A DNA stretch of 64,000 nucleotides from Phoebastria nigripes (taxonomy: Eukaryota; Chordata; Aves; Procellariiformes; Diomedeidae): assembly GCA_035582835.1 (NCBI GenBank), contig JAYKAV010002408.1:57616-121615 (forward strand), written 5' to 3'. How positions within the stretch are numbered: the stretch's first letter is position 1; each line of letters opens with the position of its first letter. This document shows, piece after piece, positions 37,318 through 50,600 of this stretch. The notes beneath the pieces were generated by a model, which made no database searches, had not been told where the DNA came from, and saw only the letters and a program-made list of their open reading frames with translations. Both the position numbers and the translations under genes were made by a program.

Positions 37318-37367
37318 TTATATATCTATAAAAAAATATATATATAGTATATTATATATCATAATCC
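37318..37367. repeat. AT-rich satellite at CR1 5' junction
   Basis: TA-dinucleotide-rich sequence (TATATATATAGTATATTATATATC) abuts the 5' end of the CR1. A related AT-rich repeat follows the CR1 3' end (38951-39040), so the element sits inside AT simple sequence. Confidence 0.85.
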
Positions 37368-38950
37368 AAGGGGAAATGGTTAGCGACCTGCTACACCACT
37401 TAGACACACACAAGTCTATGGGGCTGGGTGGGATCCACCCAAGGGTACTGAGGGAGCTGGCGGAAGTGCTCACCAAGCCACTTNCAATCATTTATCAGCA
37501 GTTCTGGCTAACCAGGGAGGTCCCAGTTGACTGGAGGTTAGCAAATGTGACGCCCATCTACAAGAAGGGCCGGAAGGAGGATCCGGGGAACTACAGGCCT
37601 GTCAGGCTGACCTTGGTGCTGGGGAAGGTTATGGAGCGGTTCATCTTGAGTGCCATCACACAGCACGTACTGGACAACCAGGTGATCAGGCCCAATCAGC
37701 ATGGGTTTATGAAAGGCAGGTCCTGCTTGACTAACCTGAGATCCTTCTATGACAAGGTGACACGCTTAGTGGGTGAGGGAAAGGCTGTGGATGTTGTCTA
37801 CCTAGATTTTATTAAAGCCTTTGACACTGTTTCCCACAGCATCCTCCTGGAGAGACTGGCTGCTCATGGCTTGGATGGGTCTTCGCTGGGTAAAAAAACT
37901 GTTTGGTGGCCGGGTCCAAAGAGTTGTGGTGAATGGAGTTAAAACCAGGTGGTGGCTGGTCACAAGTGGTGTTCCCCAGGGCTCAGTATTGGGGCCAGTT
38001 CTGTTTAATATCTTTATCAATGATCTGGATGAGGGGATCAAGTGCACCCTCGGTAAGTTTGCAGATGACACCAAGTTGGGTGGGAGTGTTGATCTGCTCG
38101 AGGGTAGGAAGGCTCTGCAGAGGGACCTGGACAGGCTGGATCGATGGGCTGAGGCCAGCTGCATGAGGTTCAACAAGGCCAAGTGCCAGGTCCTGCACTT
38201 GGGTCACAACAACCCCATGCAATGCTACAGGCTTGGGGAAGAGTGGCTGGAAAGCTGCCCGGCAGAAAAGGACCTGGGGGTGTTGGTCGACAGCTGTCTG
38301 AATATGAGCCAGCAGTGTGCCCAGGTGGCCAAGAAGGCCAACCAATCCTGGCTTGTATCAGAAACAGCGTGGCCAGCAGGAGTAGGGAGGTGATTGTGCC
38401 CCTGTACTCGGCACTGGTGAGGCCGCACCTCGACTACTGTGTTCAGTTTTGGGCCCCTCACTACAAGAAGGACATTGAGGTGCTGGAGCGTGTCCAGAGA
38501 AGGGCAAGGAAGCTGGTGAAGGGTCTAGAGCACAAGTGCTATGAGGAGCGGCTGAGGGAAGTGGGACTGTTTAGCCTGGAGAAAAGGAGGCTGAGGGGAG
38601 ACCTTATCNCTCTCTACAACTACCTGAAAGGAGGTTGTAGCAAGGTGGGTGTCAGTTTCTTCTCCCAAGTAACAAGCGATAGGACAAGAGGAAATGGCCA
38701 CAAATTGTGCCAGGGGAGGTTTCGANTGGATCTTAGGAAAAATTTCTTCACCAAAAGGGTTATCAAACATTGGAACAGGCTGCCCAGGGAAGTGGTTGAG
38801 TCCCCATCCCTAGAGGTATTTAAAAGACATGTAGATGTGGCGCTTAGGGACATGGTTTATTGGGACTTGGCAGCATTAGGTTAACAGTTGGACTTGATGA
38901 TCTTAAAGGNCTTTTCCAACCTTAATGATTCTATGATTCTATGATTCTAT
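37368..38950 (+). mobile_element. CR1 LINE, 5'-truncated, ORF2 RT nearly complete
   Basis: This is the best-preserved CR1 here (~1.58 kb). Translation covers almost the whole [97 protein letters not shown], catalytic FADDTKLGG, and the thumb ([43 protein letters not shown]). Frame changes near 37890 and 38345 break it into three segments, so it is inactive, but both catalytic Asp pairs survive. It ends with the CR1 3' UTR (ACTTGATGATCTTAAAGG, then CCAACC) and about three ATTCTATG octamers (38927-38950). The endonuclease and ORF1 are missing through 5' truncation. Ns at 37484, 38609, 38726 and 38910. Confidence 0.96.
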
Positions 38951-39040
38951 ATAACAAACTATATATTATTATAATAATATAATCTATTATCTATAATCTA
39001 TAATCTATAATNCATAATATATAATATATAAAAATGTAAG
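38951..39040. repeat. TATAATC-type AT satellite at CR1 3' end
   Basis: Imperfect repeats of TATAATC/TAATCTA (38975-39015) and TATAATA follow directly on the CR1 octamer tail. An N is at 39012. The repeats may have been seeded by the octamer tail, or may be the other half of the pre-existing AT target. Confidence 0.85.
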
Positions 39041-39370
39041 TAAACTTGAAATTTTAATGAAGTAGATTTTTTTTATTATGCACTTCCTCTGCTTTAATTG
39101 TGTTTTAATGAACTGCTACAGTGCCTTGAGCTTTGCAGTAAGGGCGTACTTTGTATATAAGATCATCATAATAATTTTTATTTAACTGATATAACTACCA
39201 CTTGAATTCATTTTGGTTTCACAGTCACATGGGCAAAAATTTGAAGGTGTTAGANTTATAACTTTGGGGCAATATTGTAAAACCCAGACCTTTACCCATC
39301 CCTCATATCAATTCCATACATCCCCAGCTGCATCACTAGGAATCCTAAATGTCACTTCTCTACAGAAAGA
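39041..39370. other. Unassigned spacer between two CR1 copies
   Basis: About 330 bp of AT-rich DNA with an N at 39255 and no recognisable feature. The next CR1 match begins softly between about 39362 and 39395. Confidence 0.6.
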
Positions 39371-40335
39371 GGCTGGACACCAACCTGTCACTGTCTCCCA
39401 TCACATCCTCATTAACAACCTGATAAAGCACAGACTAGGTAAGTGGACGATGAGGAGGATGAAATCTGGCTCAACTGCCATCCTCAAATGGTTGTGAGCA
39501 GTGGCACGAAGTCCAGCTGGAGGCTAGTCATTAGTTATGTGCTCCAGGGATCGATATTGGGGCCAGTACTGTTTAACATCTTCATTAACAACCGGGATGA
39601 TGGGATAGTGCACCCTCAGCAAGTCTGCAGACGATACAAAACTGGGAGGAGTGGTTGATAATGCCACATGGTGATGCTGTTATTCAGGACGTTGACAGGC
39701 TGAAGAAATGGGCAGACAGGAGCCTCATCAAGTTCAACAAAGGGAAATGCAAAGTCCTACACCAAGGAGGAATAACCCTATGGCTGGAAAGCAGCTCTGA
39801 AGAGAAGGACTTGGGGGTCGCAGTGGACACCAATGCGACCATGTGCCAGAAATGTGTCCTTGCATTAAAGAAGGCCAACAGCATCCCGAGCTGCAACAGG
39901 AAGAGCAGTGTAACAAGCAGGTGGAGGGATGTGATCCCTCCTGTCTGTTGAGACCAATGGTGTGTCCAGTTCTGGGTTCCTCAGTGCAATAAATATATAG
40001 TCATACTTGAGTGAGTCCAGGGAAGGTCCATGAAGATGATTAAGGGTTTGGAGCATCTGTCACCTGAGGAGTGGCTGAAAAAGTTGAAACTTTTTAGCCT
40101 GGAGAAGAGCAGACTTGGGGGGGATCTCATCAATGTGTATAAATGTCTTGCGGGGAGCATGTCAAACACTGGAACAGGTTTCCCAGAGAGGCTAGCTGTC
40201 TCTGTCCTTGGAGATATTAAAAAACAAACTAGACCAACCTGCTCTAGTTCACTCTGCTTTGAGCAGGAGAGTTGCACTAAATTATCTCCAGAGAAGCCTT
40301 CCAATTTCAACCATCCTGTGATGCTGTGGAGTGGC
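39371..40335 (+). mobile_element. Older CR1 LINE fragment, internally deleted
   Basis: CR1 ORF2 similarity begins at VSHHILINNLIKHRLG (about 39390-39440), continues through a corrupted [17 protein letters not shown] block (39540-39595), ADDTKLGG in a shifted frame (39626-39655), DVDRLKKWADRSLIKFNKGK (39690-39750) and EEKDLGVAVDTNATMCQKC, then HLSPEEWLKKLKLFSLEKSR (40055-40115). The thumb is shortened: KCLAGS runs into an NTGTGFPERLAV segment equivalent to [11 protein letters not shown], implying loss of roughly 100-200 bp. The 3' end is CCAATTTCAACCATCCTGTG, a degenerate octamer. Many stops and indels make this clearly older and from another CR1 subfamily than the copy at 37368-38950. Confidence 0.88.
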
Positions 40336-40848
40336 AAAGATCGGATGTAGATTGAAGCTTCAGGACTGCAGGCGTTGGCGATTTGTGTCTGGGTTCATGA
40401 ACCAAAAGATGGTTGGAATAATTAATTTTATTCTTATATTGTATACTCTTTATCTTATCATCTCATGGCTTCAATATCTAAACTGTCTGAGTCAACAACA
40501 ATTCTGTTTATAGTTATTTGAAATGAGTGCCGAAGGAGGAAAGGGTAAAAATATTTTGTGTAAGAACTACTATTTTGACTCTTAAAATCTCAATCAAAAT
40601 CTGGTGCTAAGGTAATCCTAGGCATATTTGCAATCATGAAAATGACATTATAATCCTCAGGAAGTGTCAAATGAATTTGAAATGAAGGCTTGTTTCCTCT
40701 TTCCCCAACTCTTTGTATGATATAGACAGAAAAAAAAAAAAAAACATTACAGTGTTTGGGTTTTTTTTTCCCCTTGTGTTTTCTCATGGAATTTAGTTTT
40801 TTAGATACTGACCATTACTTACTTAAGGTGTACTTGAATTGTAGCTGT
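40336..40848. other. Unassigned AT-rich noncoding DNA
   Basis: About 510 bp between a CR1 and a solo LTR. An A run (40731-40744) and T run (40762-40770) are the only features noted. Confidence 0.6.
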
Positions 40849-41615
40849 AACACTGTATTGGGTGTATGTGTCAAGGGGCTGGTGGTGGTGGGCTGCAGGG
40901 GCTGCCCCATGCCGGACACAGGGGCCGGTTCCAGCCGGCTCCAACGGCCCCACCGCAGGGCACAGCTGAGCCCCTCAGCCACGGGCGGGCGCCTCGGGGA
41001 AAGCCTGGGGAAGAAAGGGCAAAACGCTGCCCGGCAGCCAGGGCGGAGGGAAACAGTGTGAGGAACAGCCCTGCGAGCCCCGAGGGGAGAGCAGGGGGAG
41101 GGGAGGAGGTGCTCCAGGCGCCCCGGCAGAGATGGCCCTGCGGCCCCGGGGGGGACCCCGGCGGGGCAGGTGTTTCCCTGCAGCCCCTGGGAAGGCCCCG
41201 GGCCGGAGCCGGGAAAAGTGTGAGGAGGAAGGAGCGGCAGAGAGGGGCTGTTATGGACTGACCACAGCCCCCATTCCCCATCCCCCTGCCCCGCTGGAGG
41301 GGAGGAGGTAGAAGAGTCAGGAGTGAAGGAGTGAAGTTGAGCCTGGGTAAAGGGGGGATTGGGGGAAGATGTTTTAGTTTTTGTCTTTGTTTCTCACTGT
41401 TCTACTCTATTTTAATTGGAAGTAAATTAAATAAATTTTCCCCAAGTTGGGTCTGTTTTGCCCATGATGGTAATTGGTAAGTGATGTCCCTGTTTTTATC
41501 TCCACCCACAAGCTTTTCTGTCTTATTTTTTCCCCCTATCCTGTTGAGGAGGGGGCATGAGAGAGCAGCTGGGTGGGTGTCTGGCAGCTAGCCAACATCA
41601 ACCCATGACAAACAT
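40849..41615 (+). mobile_element. Solo LTR, avian ERVL-like, GC-rich U3
   Basis: The LTR spans 40854-41610 (757 bp), from TGTATTGGGTGTATGTGTCA to ATCAACCCATGACA. Flanks AACAC (40849-40853) and AACAT (41611-41615) agree in 4 of 5 bases, an eroded 5-bp target duplication. The U3 part (40870-41300) is very GC-rich; the R/U5 part is AT-rich, with poly(A) signal AATAAA at 41430-41435 followed by CCCCAAGTTGGGTCTGTTTTG, a stretch I recognise from avian ERVL-type LTRs. No internal retroviral sequence adjoins it. The open frames of 101-136 codons over the U3 on both strands are composition artefacts. Confidence 0.9.
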
Positions 41616-44600
41616 TAAAATTACAGCCTGAAGAAAACTTTGCATATAGATTAACAACTGCACTTTGGGGGTACCTTACTTCCATTCCTTCTGGTGCATC
41701 TGGTGGTTTGAAATGCTATGAAAGGAAACAAAAAAGAAAACATTTTATTTAGGGATAAGCTGAAACTCATTTTCTCACATTTCTCCTTACCTGGATGTGC
41801 AGGTGTTCTGCAGACTTAATCACCATCACTGCCTGCCATTGCAGAAGTAGAGCTCTAAAATAAAATGTAAAAAAGTCTTTACTACAATTATAAAAAAATA
41901 AAAATCATTAGGACTGCCTTGTCATCGCTCAGTGATTGAAAGTTCTAGACTTACATGACAGATTATTGTTCTAAGATTTCTACACTAGAAGAAATAAAAA
42001 ATTATCTGAATATTAATTCCATTTTTAGTCTTCCAGTATCAATTAGGTAAAAAAGGAGTGAATCTTTCTATTTCACTGTCACCCCTTAACAGATCAGATC
42101 AGCAAATTATGCTGTGGAAATTAAGAAAATATCAGTCCAAGATTCTTTTGCACAACTTTGCCTGAAAGGATCATCTCCATTCCCCAAAGAATTTCTCAGC
42201 GGAGAACACATACGTGAAAGTCAATCTATAGCTCTACCTCAGAACAGAGTTGATGTCCTAGTCTAATCTGCTGGAGGCAGTTTACAGAAAGATGACAGAC
42301 TTTACACCAAAGCAGCTGAAGAGCACGTCTAGTTTGGGGATAGTCACCTCCAGCAAAAATGGTGAACTTAAAAAATGGATAGATGCAGGAAAACAAAAAA
42401 GCAAAAGTCCCTAAATAATTTTCAAGAGTTCAATAAAACTCATCTCCCAGATGAGTCTTTCTCATCTCATTAAAGAACAAGAAGATTCACTAAAACTTCT
42501 TGCACTCTTTTTTAATAAAGGAAATCTTCTGAAAGAGGCCATAACATAAAAATAGCTGGTAAATATCTGGTGAATACCATGAAATGGACATAGGTGAAAT
42601 ATAATACATACCTTGCAAAGATACTTCTTGAAATGTGGGGAGCAAATTATTGGATCGAGGGAAGTTTAAAGTGCAGGTTTAGAAATATGAAGATATAAAA
42701 TATGATTAAAACTAAAAAAGGATGTTGTTTAAAGTTTAAAAGGTTTTTGTGCATTTGTTCTGTTCTCTTTNTCCAGAGTTTAACATTTCCTAGGTCCTGA
42801 GAAGCCATGCAAAAACCTTGTCTTGTTTTCAAAGCTTACTTCCTCTATGATTAAGCAATCTGTTGACCCAAATATGTAAGACTGAACATAGGACAATTGG
42901 TTATAGCAAGTGTAATTTATCCATTGACCACCTCTATCTACCAGGGTTCACTGGGAACTGTTGATTGAATTTCATTTATGCCAAATGAAAGGATTTTCTG
43001 TAGTGGAAACTTAATCCTTACAGACATGAAAATAGACTAGCAAAGAGTGTTGGGTTGTTTTTTTTTTTTTTTCTTTCTTCTTCTTAAATGTGCTTATATA
43101 CCTGGTAGAAAGACAGAATTTGATGGTTTCCATAGTAACATTTTGGGACAGCAGGCCAAGCAGGAAGGCCTTGTTCACCCACGTATGCTTTTAACACAAT
43201 TCTACCTTCCACATCACTGGCACAGAATATATACAGACACAGAGATGTGAAATCAAGTTGCAGGTAAGTACATTTGGAAAAAAACCAAAACAAAACTAAA
43301 CAAAACAAAGCAATAAAACCCAAACCCAACCAAGTCTAACAGAGCTAGATGCAGATGATAAATATCCTGTCAAGGCAAACAATGTCAAGTTAAGTTGAAT
43401 TAATTTCTGAATGATACATATTCAACCATCATTTAATAATAACGGGGAAATTTGGAAGTATTTCCTTTTCTCTTCCTGATTATGGGTGACATATAGACTC
43501 AACCTTTACACCTTCAGGGAAAGAACTGATGCAAAGAGAATGTTGATTCTAATCAGCATTTAAGTGCTTGCTTTTGGTTTATATCTTTATGTTGACACTG
43601 GGCGGAAGCTAGCTAGAGCTTCTATGCTTGTATGGGGTTTTGCAAAGTCACTTTCAAATGCTGGCTCCTAGCAGGAGCTAGGAGCTACTCTTTGAGGGAT
43701 ATTTCTCTCCCTACCCTGGCTGCCAGATGTCAAACAGAACATTTAATCCTGATATCAAGCTTACCCCTGGGATTCCCAAATTTATCTTTGATTGCAGGCA
43801 TCCAAAGGGNTTTTTTTGGATTGATTACCTCTGCAGAAGCAAAAGCATCTCCAGTTTGCCAGTTTTATTTGGAATGCTTTGAATGCTAAACAAGCCTAAA
43901 AATGAAAACAGTGAATTTATTCTGGCAAAGCAGAGGTTAAACTGTGTTTACTAAACTGAAAGCAAAGTGGCCAAATAAAGTCACAGAACAAAAAAATGCA
44001 GACAAAGTATATACAAAGTAAAGACAAAGTATACCTGCTGTCAGCCCCTTCTCACTGTCACTTACAGATCTCTGAGGTATTTCATGGAGAATTGTACAGT
44101 GCCCAGCTCCAAAGTGCTGCCTTTTAGAGGGTATCTGTGAGGAATCTTTTGGAGGTTGAACTTTGTTGTAGGAAATGTTGAAGGCAACTTACAACAACTT
44201 GCTTCCTCAACTTGAGTTTTATTCCAAAATAATGGAAAAGCTACAACCTACCACCAAAAGCTAGGCTGCTTGCCTGAAGGACAAGTCTCCTTTTTTCCCA
44301 CATGCAATCTCCTTCTCTTTTTAAAACTTGCATCCCAGGTCTTTTATCTAATAAAAATTTAGCTTTGGCAAGCACAGGTGTAAGGATTCACACTTTCTGT
44401 GCAAGTACACATGCAAGTGCAAATGTAAATGTACATGGACCCGCCTTCCCTATCCCTCACCCCTCCCCTTTTGCATATTTCCAATCCCACTGAATTGGTT
44501 TATGATGTTACAACACTAAAGAGTTATTCACTGTATAATCATTAATTAAACATACAATCTTTGGATCACCTTGAGTATTTCAGAGTCTGCGCACAGTATG

Positions 44601-47600
44601 ATACTAATAAAGATGACAGATTTGTTATCAATTTGTCCCTTCCCACTTGTTAATGTTAGGAGTTTTTGTTATCATAGCTTCCTACTTGGTTTTATAACAA
44701 ATAGACTATCACGGTATTTATAAACATATCCTAAAAGCAACAGTGTGGAATCTTAAGCTTCATGGTTGGTTTTGTTTAAGACTAAGTATCATAATAAGAT
44801 GTGGATTATTGTACTAACTGGAAGGAAGATGATTAATTTAAAAGCATTTTTTTAATAAATGCAACAAGAGCTAGTACTCCTTAGCATGCAAACATCTTAA
44901 ATGCTCTGTAACGTAACAACACAGTGAAGTCATAAACAATGATACACAGTATAGGTACATCATGAATTAGTTGAACTTTCAAAACCTTATCTGTTTTGTT
45001 TTTCATTTTGGTTTGGTCTTAAATTATACTTCTGTTGTTACCTTTAGCAATTTATTCGAATTCATTTAATGACTTTTTCTAATTCTGGGAAGATAATACT
45101 GAGATGAGGTAAGAAAAGCTGGAGCGGAAGGTAATATGGTATAAAAGGAATTTGGGAGATTGGGAAAGAAACACATTCTTTTTTTCCAGGATATAATATT
45201 TCTTTGATGTATTTGCAAGCTCGCAGCATAAAGGAAATTATCAGAAACAAAAAGCTACAAAACGGCACCTGTATGCTTTGGAGAGTACACTGCTGTTCAT
45301 GTGGTCTTTCTTAATAATAGATTTTAAAGTTGCATAGTCTTTTGTAAGAAGGTTTTTCCTTTGAAGAAGAAGAGGCCATGTTTTAAAATCTTATATGACG
45401 TTCTAATATCAGTTGCACATTGCCCATCCACACATTGTTTTTTATTTTCTTTTTGGTTTCACAACAATAAGATTTTGTTCAGTTCTTCAGTTGTGTAGAC
45501 ATATACTGTTAATGTCAATATGATACCATCCCACCTTCTGAACTGTCAATTTCTATTGTTACACTGGACTCCTCTGTGGGATGCAATAAAGAGAAATTAT
45601 GATATTTACGTTCTTCTTTCATACTTTTTGGACATACAAAAGGCAGGATATGTCCAAAATGACAGAATTCATTCATCCATTTGTCATTATTGTTATTTTT
45701 TTTAACTCATGCACATACCCAGTTCACCAAATCTAAATCTGACTGTACTGATTCAAAGAACGTATTTTAGAAGAGCTTCACTCCCATTTAAAGTGTATCT
45801 TAGCACATTACTGTAGAACATGAAGAGTGCTCAATCACCTCTATAAACTCATACTCCAGGGATTCATACCAACTGTAGAGTGAACACTTCTCTCAGCAGT
45901 TTTCTAAACTTAGTTTCACTCGGATCAACGAAACCAAAAGCATAGTGTGGCTAAGAATCTTTTACTTCCATCTCAGAGGTGATTCTCCTTGTCAAAAAAA
46001 AAAAAAGAATAAATTAATGCAAGGAAGCTCTCTGTCTGGCCACAGCATTTTTATAAAATATTGAGTGTGCACTAATTTTTCAGGTGAAAGTAGTCAAGCC
46101 TGAGTGCCTCTGGCCAACTGATTTTCAATGAACTTTCTGGAAAATGTCCAGAATTATAGGTAGAGGTAATAGCTCAAAGGTGACTTATTTCTTTCCTTCA
46201 TAAATACCAGCATTATGCCTATGCAGTGAATTAGAGGACTAGTTTTTCACGATCAGAAAATTTTATAGAGTACATACCATGGACAGGGACAGTATTTGCC
46301 ACTATTCAAATTTTCAGTGCTCAATATATAACTATATGAAAAATGCTTATAACTTTTTGAATATTTTATCTTTTAATTTATCTTTTATCCAAACAGTGTA
46401 GTTGTAGGCAGCACTATGTACTATATTATTACCTTATTATAGACATTATATTCCCTTTCTGTATATAAATAAAGACGTAGACATATTCAGAGACACAAAA
46501 ACCCATATGATTAACTGTCAAGATTCATTACCTATTGCTGATAAAGCCCAAACTTCAAAAGAGAGCTGAACTCCTGTTTCACTGCTCCATTAAAGCATAT
46601 CTTAAAACAATCAAACAGGTCTTCACAACTGAAAATGATCAAAACCAGAACTGCAATCAGCTTCCAGTCCAGGAAGAGCACGCATGGTCAGAACATAAAA
46701 TAAAAATATATAGTCTTTGTCATAAAATTCCTATTTTTTTCTATTGATAGTTTTCATGAGCTTCCAGAGCAAGTCTTTTTTCATCAGCTGGGATAAGCAT
46801 TTGGCCACCAGTTCTTTAGATGTAGTTACATGACTTCTGACCAATTCTAAAATGTCTTGCAATCATAAATTACATACTTCTTTCTAGAAGTATTAGAAAT
46901 TACGCTAATGAAAGAGTTCAGAACTTTCTTCAACAGTACTAAACCCAAGTGAAGAGAGAAAATATCACCTAACCAAAAAGCCTGTTACATTTCAGAGAAN
47001 GCAGCTGTAAAGCTCCTATGAATTGCTAGAGGCGTGGAGACACTACAAAAGCTTACTGTTATTCAGTCTGATTTTAGACAAAATGATTTTGTTTATTTCA
47101 GCAGATAAAAAAGCTGAACTAACAGTATTTTTGTAAGAAAATCTTTACCATCTCAAAAACTGTCCTTCTCACTCATCCTTTTCCCATAGGGGAATGTTAT
47201 ATTTGGACTGAAGACCTAAGGGCCATTCCCATTTTTCAAATTCCTTTTCTGATCTCCTCACCTATAACCACAGCCCCTATGGTCACTGCTAGAGAGCCTC
47301 CTTCTGTACTCTGTAACTCTTAATTTCAAATTACCTACTCCTTACTTGCTCTAATTTGAAAGAGGGGAGTCTCAGGCTTGACGGGTCTGAAAGAGGGATA
47401 AATAGCCTTTAACAAAATTCTCAAACATGTAAAGGATGTAAACGGGAAGTAATGAGAAATTCTTCAGAGTTCTACAGGGCAAGATACTATATCAAGAACA
47501 CTACAGTAAAGTTAGAAATAGCTTATTTAAACAAACCAGTTCATTCCCCTCCAAAATAAACCCAAACTCCCAAACCCCAGATACTGTTGCAAAACATTCT

Positions 47601-50600
47601 CCTAGAATGAAAATCTTGGAAAATTTAAAACTTTATTACAGAGAGCAATGTGCACTAAGAAAGTCTTTACTACAGCTAATATATAACCAAGCATAACTGT
47701 TAATCTGAGTATCTGTCATAAATTTTAAGACGCAATTAGTTGCTATGAGTAACTGTGCTTTTTAAGCATTTCCTTTACATTCATAAAGAGAATTCCTTGG
47801 GACCCTGGGATTAGTACACTTAAAGTTGTTTACTAACACTAATATGACTACGGAGAGGAAATATGTTCCTTATACAATTCTATATAGTTACCTTTATTAT
47901 CCCTTGCCTGTTTTCTAGTGCTTTCTTTCAAAGTTTCGTAGAAGAATAAGATTATTGGTTGACAAGTAGTCTTTGATTACAGTATCTGGAATATGTAACT
48001 GAAGATATCTTTACTACACTAAACCTTATCTGTTTACTGAAGTGAGGAGAATTCACCCTCTCTTCAGTGGATGAACACCCTGCCATTCCAAATATACACT
48101 TTGCTATGAAATGGCTGAAATCACATTGATTTATATGAGACAACTCATTTGTTTAAGTACCGTGGTGAGTCTAGGCATCATCTATATACGGCCTCTTCCT
48201 AAGGCCAATTGAATTGGGAACAATTTCAGCTGGACTTGCATCAAGCCCCTTGTTAGGGATCTTTTCCCTTTTGACTAAGAAAAATTTTATATCTGCACTT
48301 AAGTTGGAAAGAAAGAATGGTTCTCAGTAAGCATGAAAACCAAAAGAATTCTTTATCCTTTTCACAACATGGGCAGTTACGTTTGTATTTCTGTAGTTAA
48401 TAGCAATTACCAGGCTGATTTTTCTTTCAGGTCAGTTTTAGAATTTTTAACTTAACAGTTTTACACTCATTTTTTTCCTTGCATTTTGATCCAACTCTTT
48501 CCTCAGTGGAAGGAAACATTCATATCATTACTGGACNCTTCTCTTCCTTCTCCACTAGACCCTGATGGTTATGGACCTGTCCTGGGGTTTAAAGGATGCA
48601 GTCTGAATACACCTGGAGAAGTGGACATTTAAATGCTGCTCTTATTTCCTAGAAAAATTATCTAACANCTAAGCTATTACATAAAAGTCCAGAATCACAT
48701 CCTTCTCTGCCAGTGCCTAAAAGTGAAGACAGATTTAAAATGTTTTTATGAGGAAATCAATCCTGTCAGTCTGTGTTAGAGATGATTTATTATCACCTAT
48801 CATAGACCGAGCCCCAAAACAGAGGACAAAATTAAGAGAGTACTATTTTCAGATCCAAATGATGTGCAAAACTGATGTGGATGTCAAGCTTCCTAGTATT
48901 GTTGAGCTGTGGCTGTTCTGAGCATGTTTCTGAAACACTGTTAAGCTGAAAAAAGAACTTAGCTATGACATCCAAGTTTGTATAAAATTGTATTGGAATA
49001 AGGAGTTTGTGAGGTCATAGTTTGAATATCAGGTACTTGAATCATGTCTCAGTCTCACTTTAAGTACTAAAAATCTTTACAGGATGTAGAAACTGCCTCA
49101 GTCTATTCATTATTCATAATTTAGTTATTTACATTTTTCCTGTCTTTTGGGGGGTCTTTCTTAGATTTGACTTTTTAGTACCATCACATTCATGGTCTTC
49201 TAATTGTGGCATATTGTCTGAAGAGAGGAATGAAGGTCTACTTTAATTAAATTGAAAAGAAGACTGTAAAAATTCAGTTTCCTTTTCCATAGCAAATGCA
49301 TTGAGAACCTAATTAACATGAAAATAATCTGTTTTCAAGGTAAAATAGAGAATGTCTTGTGAACCAAAGCCATCATTTAGTTAAAATGCAGATTACAAGG
49401 GCATGATTTTAAAGATATCACACTTTTTATTTCTAGAGACCAAAGGTAGAGATTAGATCGTATTAAATTGCATAAAAATGTTACAGTGTTCAGTGCTTTC
49501 TCCTGTGTTCAGAGTCTTTTAATCTGTGCTTATCCTTAAAGATAGTAATAATGAGAAATGTGATAATCATAAAACTTACTGTTTAAAAATTACACCTTGT
49601 TCAGTGCACTACTACTGGGATTATATCTGCTCATTTTAATGACAACAAAATAAAGCTTTTACTGCTTTTTACTCTTTTTACACTGAAAAGTTAGAACAGA
49701 AAAGAGAAATTTAATTTTATTCTACCATGGTTATCATAAAAATTGTAAACTGAATTCTAGTTATAGGATTTGCTTTACTAGTTACCATGCTCACATCAGG
49801 AATGGAGAGAAACATAATCCTTTTAAAGTTGAATAAAGTGTTTGATAAAACTAAAGTCAATCAGGGAAGATCTTTTTTGTTAAAATACAGCTCAGGAAAT
49901 ACCAAGTGTCTTGAGATTCTTCCACATTTACTCCACACGTATCATAGAAGAGCATCTTTCACAACAGTGTGTTCCGTAAGAATATAATGTTAAATCTTTC
50001 ATAGTTTGAAGATGGAGTGACAATCAGCAAAAAATCCAGTGCTGTATAGAAGCTTACTGAATAATGTTAATAAGATACATTAAAGAAAAACTTAAATAAA
50101 GCATCAACCTGGTACTTTTTGCACTTGAATCTAACAGTTTATGAACAACATAAAGCACCCATTTCCTCTCCGGTGAAATGTGTAATCTTTTATGAAATAC
50201 GAAGAGGAAAAAACAATGAGTAAGAATGAGTATCTGTAGACAGAATATGGAAAATAAGGAATACTTCATGCAATTGCCTTTTTAGGATGGACTGTATATA
50301 GGTAGCAAATAGTTTTTCAAATTTACTGGAACACATACAAAATTAGCCATCTTCATGGAAAGAATATTATGCTAGTCAATAGATCAGCTGCATCCCAAAG
50401 AAATCAGCTAACGATCTCTTACTTCTGTAAGCATCATTGTGTTAGATTTTCGTTTGTTTCTGGAATGCAGCAGTGTGGTTTTTAAAGTGTTGCATCAGTT
50501 CTACAATTAGTTTTCTCTTTGGAAGTGTTGCCGTAAACAACAAGAGGATTTGCTGTCTATCTTAGCCAATCCTATTTGTGAAACAACTTTAGTTCATTGG

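Larger units (their letters stand above)
34380..37367. other. Unassigned AT-rich noncoding DNA
   Basis: About 3 kb with no supported gene. It holds a 23-bp tandem duplication (35684-35729), a GGTTT-type tract (36629-36672) and an AT-rich leader before the next CR1 (37318-37362). Confidence 0.6.

Noticed and set aside
40866..41281. Overlapping 101-136-codon frames on both strands
   Set aside because: They lie in the GC-rich U3 of a solo LTR, where stop codons are rare by composition.
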